From Allorhodopirellula heiligendammensis (GTDB taxonomy: Bacteria; Planctomycetota; Planctomycetia; Pirellulales; Pirellulaceae): 64,000 nt of DNA. The position numbers and the translations under genes are program-made. Positions 62,322 through 64,000 of this stretch are shown in pieces. Where the stretch lies: contig NZ_SJPU01000002.1 in NCBI RefSeq assembly GCF_007860105.1, positions 208,837 through 272,836 of the forward strand, written 5' to 3'. Numbering within the stretch: the first letter of the stretch is position 1; every line of letters starts with the position of its first letter. The notes under the pieces are model-generated. The model worked only from the letters and a program-made list of their open reading frames with translations, searched no databases and was not told where the DNA came from.

Positions 62322-64000
62322 TCAAGCAACTTTCCCCACCTGCTCACGCTGCCAGGAATCGGCTGGATTGACCGATATCGCATGGCCACTGATGCCAGCC
62401 TTGATGTCCATGAACAAGCGGAATACGGTTGGGACGAATACTAGCGTGAAGATTGTCGAGACCAACAATCCGCCTAATAGCACGCTGCCAAGACCGCGGT
62501 ATAGTTCGCTGCCTGATCCTGGAAACAAAACGAGGGGACAGAGACCGAGCACCGTCGTGGCAGTTGTCATGAGGATCGGACGCACGCGGGTCCGGACACT
62601 TTCGATGATCGCATCGCGGGCGGGCGTCGATTCTTCTCGCATCAGATTGAGCGATTGGTGCACGATCAAAATAGCATTGTTGACCACCGTACCGATCAAG
62701 ATCACAAAGCCGAGCATGGTCAGCACGTCGAGCGGTTGCGGGGTGAGCCCCTGCCACTGCAAATAAACACCGAGGGCACGTAGGCCGAGAATACCGCCCA
62801 CGGCGCCGAGCGGGACACTGAGAATAATCACCAATGGATAAATCCAGCTTTCAAACAACGCCGCCATCAACAGATATGTGATCAATAACGCCAACAGCAC
62901 GTTCCAACGCAATGACTCCCAGGTGGCGCGAAGTTTGTCAGCGGTGCCCGTCAACGCGATTCTATATCCGCCATCGAGCTGCCCTGAGACGCGTAGCGGT
63001 CCCACGATTTCAGCTTCGATCCGCTCTAACGCATCTTCCAAGGCGAGTTCTGGGGGCGGTGACACCTCGATCGTCACAGCCCGCTGCCGTTCGCGATGAT
63101 TGATCTGCTCTGGACCACTGGCGGGTTCAATCGTCGCCAGAGAAGACAATGGCACCAGGCCGCCCCACGACGTCGCGATGGGTAACGAGTCGAGATCTTG
63201 CAATCGACTCGCTACGTCAGGATTGCCAATCACAGTCAAATCGATCTTGTCTCCCCCGATGAAATAGTCGGCTGCAAAGGCGCCATCGACGAGGGCGTTG
63301 ACGGCATAGCCGAGACTCGACGCATTGAAGCCCATCTGTTCGCTCTGGATCAATCGCGGTTTGACATGGACTTCGGGATTGCTCAAATCGAGACTGGGTA
63401 CGGGACGAGCCTGCGCGTTCGCCACCACCGGATCCCGTGGATTGCCCTGCCGGTCAGGAGCTCCCATGACTTGGCCAATCACTTGGCCCCCCAACGCCAC
63501 GAGCGTTTCCAAATCTGGACCTGTGATTTCAATATCAATCGTGCGTCCTGCCGTCAGTCCCTGCTCGAACAGACTGGATTGCTTGGCGATCACCATCGTG
63601 CCGGGAAGTTTCGATTTGACTGCAGAGATCAGCGGAATCAGCTCGGCCGAGCGAGTTGGGTCGACGGCCCGGACACCCAAGAACACCTGCCGACCGCGAG
63701 CGACGTAGAAGAAATCATAAATTGCGGGATACGGCAATGCAGCCGCCTCGGGACTATCCGGATCAACGTCCCAATATGGCTGGAGGTGTTGTTCGACGAT
63801 CGACCCCAGCGACGTGAGTTCATCCAGGTTGTAGCCCGGCGGCGGCAGAATAATCCCGAACACGAGATTCCGGTTCCCGGTGGGCAGATACTCGACTTTC
63901 GGCCAAGCCGCGTAGCTGATCGCAATGGTCGCGGCGAGCAGACCGACCACGAGCGCGAGCCGTCGAAACAGGGTCCGCTGTACGAATTGATTCAGCCCGA
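62322..64000 (-). CDS. AcrB-type RND efflux transporter, 3' part (5' end outside window)
   Basis: The frame is open to the right edge, so only the C-terminal ~560 residues are visible. They cover part of a periplasmic porter domain (MGFNASSLGYAVNALVDGAFAADYF..., LVPLSSLATI...GPEQINHRERQRAVTIEV) and a membrane bundle with ALLITYLLMAALFESWIYPLVIILSVPLGAVGG, VNNAILIVHQSLNLMRE, RPILMTTATTVLGLCPLV and LLGGLLVSTIFTLVFVPTVF. These are hallmarks of ACR_tran/HAE1 pumps, which work with a membrane-fusion protein and an outer-membrane channel. Neither partner is in the window. The gene converges on the DUF1501 gene with ~108 bp between stops. Confidence 0.93.
   Translation of the reverse strand, partial: GLNQFVQRTLFRRLALVVGLLAATIAISYAAWPKVEYLPTGNRNLVFGIILPPPGYNLDELTSLGSIVEQHLQPYWDVDPDSPEAAALPYPAIYDFFYVARGRQVFLGVRAVDPTRSAELIPLISAVKSKLPGTMVIAKQSSLFEQGLTAGRTIDIEITGPDLETLVALGGQVIGQVMGAPDRQGNPRDPVVANAQARPVPSLDLSNPEVHVKPRLIQSEQMGFNASSLGYAVNALVDGAFAADYFIGGDKIDLTVIGNPDVASRLQDLDSLPIATSWGGLVPLSSLATIEPASGPEQINHRERQRAVTIEVSPPPELALEDALERIEAEIVGPLRVSGQLDGGYRIALTGTADKLRATWESLRWNVLLALLITYLLMAALFESWIYPLVIILSVPLGAVGGILGLRALGVYLQWQGLTPQPLDVLTMLGFVILIGTVVNNAILIVHQSLNLMREESTPARDAIIESVRTRVRPILMTTATTVLGLCPLVLFPGSGSELYRGLGSVLLGGLLVSTIFTLVFVPTVFRLFMDIKAGISGHAISVNPADSWQREQVGKVA

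Overview
The window looks like chromosomal DNA from a planctomycete of the Pirellulaceae (Rhodopirellula-like). I infer this from gene content and have not run a database comparison. The markers are a paired cytochrome/DUF1549/DUF1553 protein and DUF1501 protein, a sulfatase, very large secreted proteins, an ECF sigma factor next to a VWA protein, a PEP-CTERM protein, a planctomycete-style Ser/Thr kinase, a futalosine-pathway menaquinone gene and many unusually long products. Genes lie on both strands in short runs. I see no tRNA, 16S/23S rRNA, CRISPR array, prophage or integrative element.

Layout. 1-2.2 kb: 3' end of a secreted cadherin-like adhesin and its terminator. 2.5-4.0 kb: two tandem paralogous phosphoesterases (minus). 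4.1-8.5 kb: housekeeping run on plus: tsaB, RNase P RNA (rnpB), a ThiF/MoeB-type adenylyltransferase, dapB and mqnD, the last two overlapping. 8.6-12.5 kb: a membrane Ser/Thr kinase and a small c-type cytochrome. 12.6-15.7 kb: a tiny membrane protein, a truncated FAD monooxygenase and an acyltransferase/acyl-CoA synthetase fusion (minus). 16-20.9 kb: membrane protein, PhoD-like phosphatase, YceH-like protein and rhomboid protease (plus). 20.9-23.0 kb: a REP-associated (Y1/HUH) transposase gene whose 3' end and downstream flank form three near-identical 387-bp tandem units. 23.2-26.7 kb: a 1178-residue protein that I read as a candidate PPi-type PEP carboxykinase. 27.0-37.6 kb (minus): ECF sigma factor, anti-sigma-like/VWA membrane protein and a ~2300-residue envelope protein, probably one regulatory unit.

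37.8-49.6 kb: glutamyl-Q tRNA(Asp) synthetase, a double esterase/SMP-30 fusion, an alginate-export-type porin, a sulfatase, a lipoprotein, dihydrolipoyl dehydrogenase, a retropepsin-like protein and a leucine-rich-repeat protein. 49.8-56.4 kb (minus): an MMPL/RND-type exporter and two coupled glycosyltransferases. 56.6-62.2 kb: PEP-CTERM serine protease and the DUF1549/DUF1553-DUF1501 pair. 62.3 kb to the end: 3' part of an AcrB-type efflux pump running off the window.

The sulfatase, porin, esterases, glycosyltransferases and cytochrome-DUF1553 pair fit a polysaccharide-degrading, surface-rich life style. The strongest candidates for new biology are the sigma/VWA/giant-protein unit, the transposase-tail tandem array with its REP-like motif, the candidate PPi-PEPCK, and a 24-nt quasi-palindrome found at two distant gene ends. 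Start codons were often moved inward from the longest open frame when a signal peptide, family N-terminus or Shine-Dalgarno-like sequence supported it.
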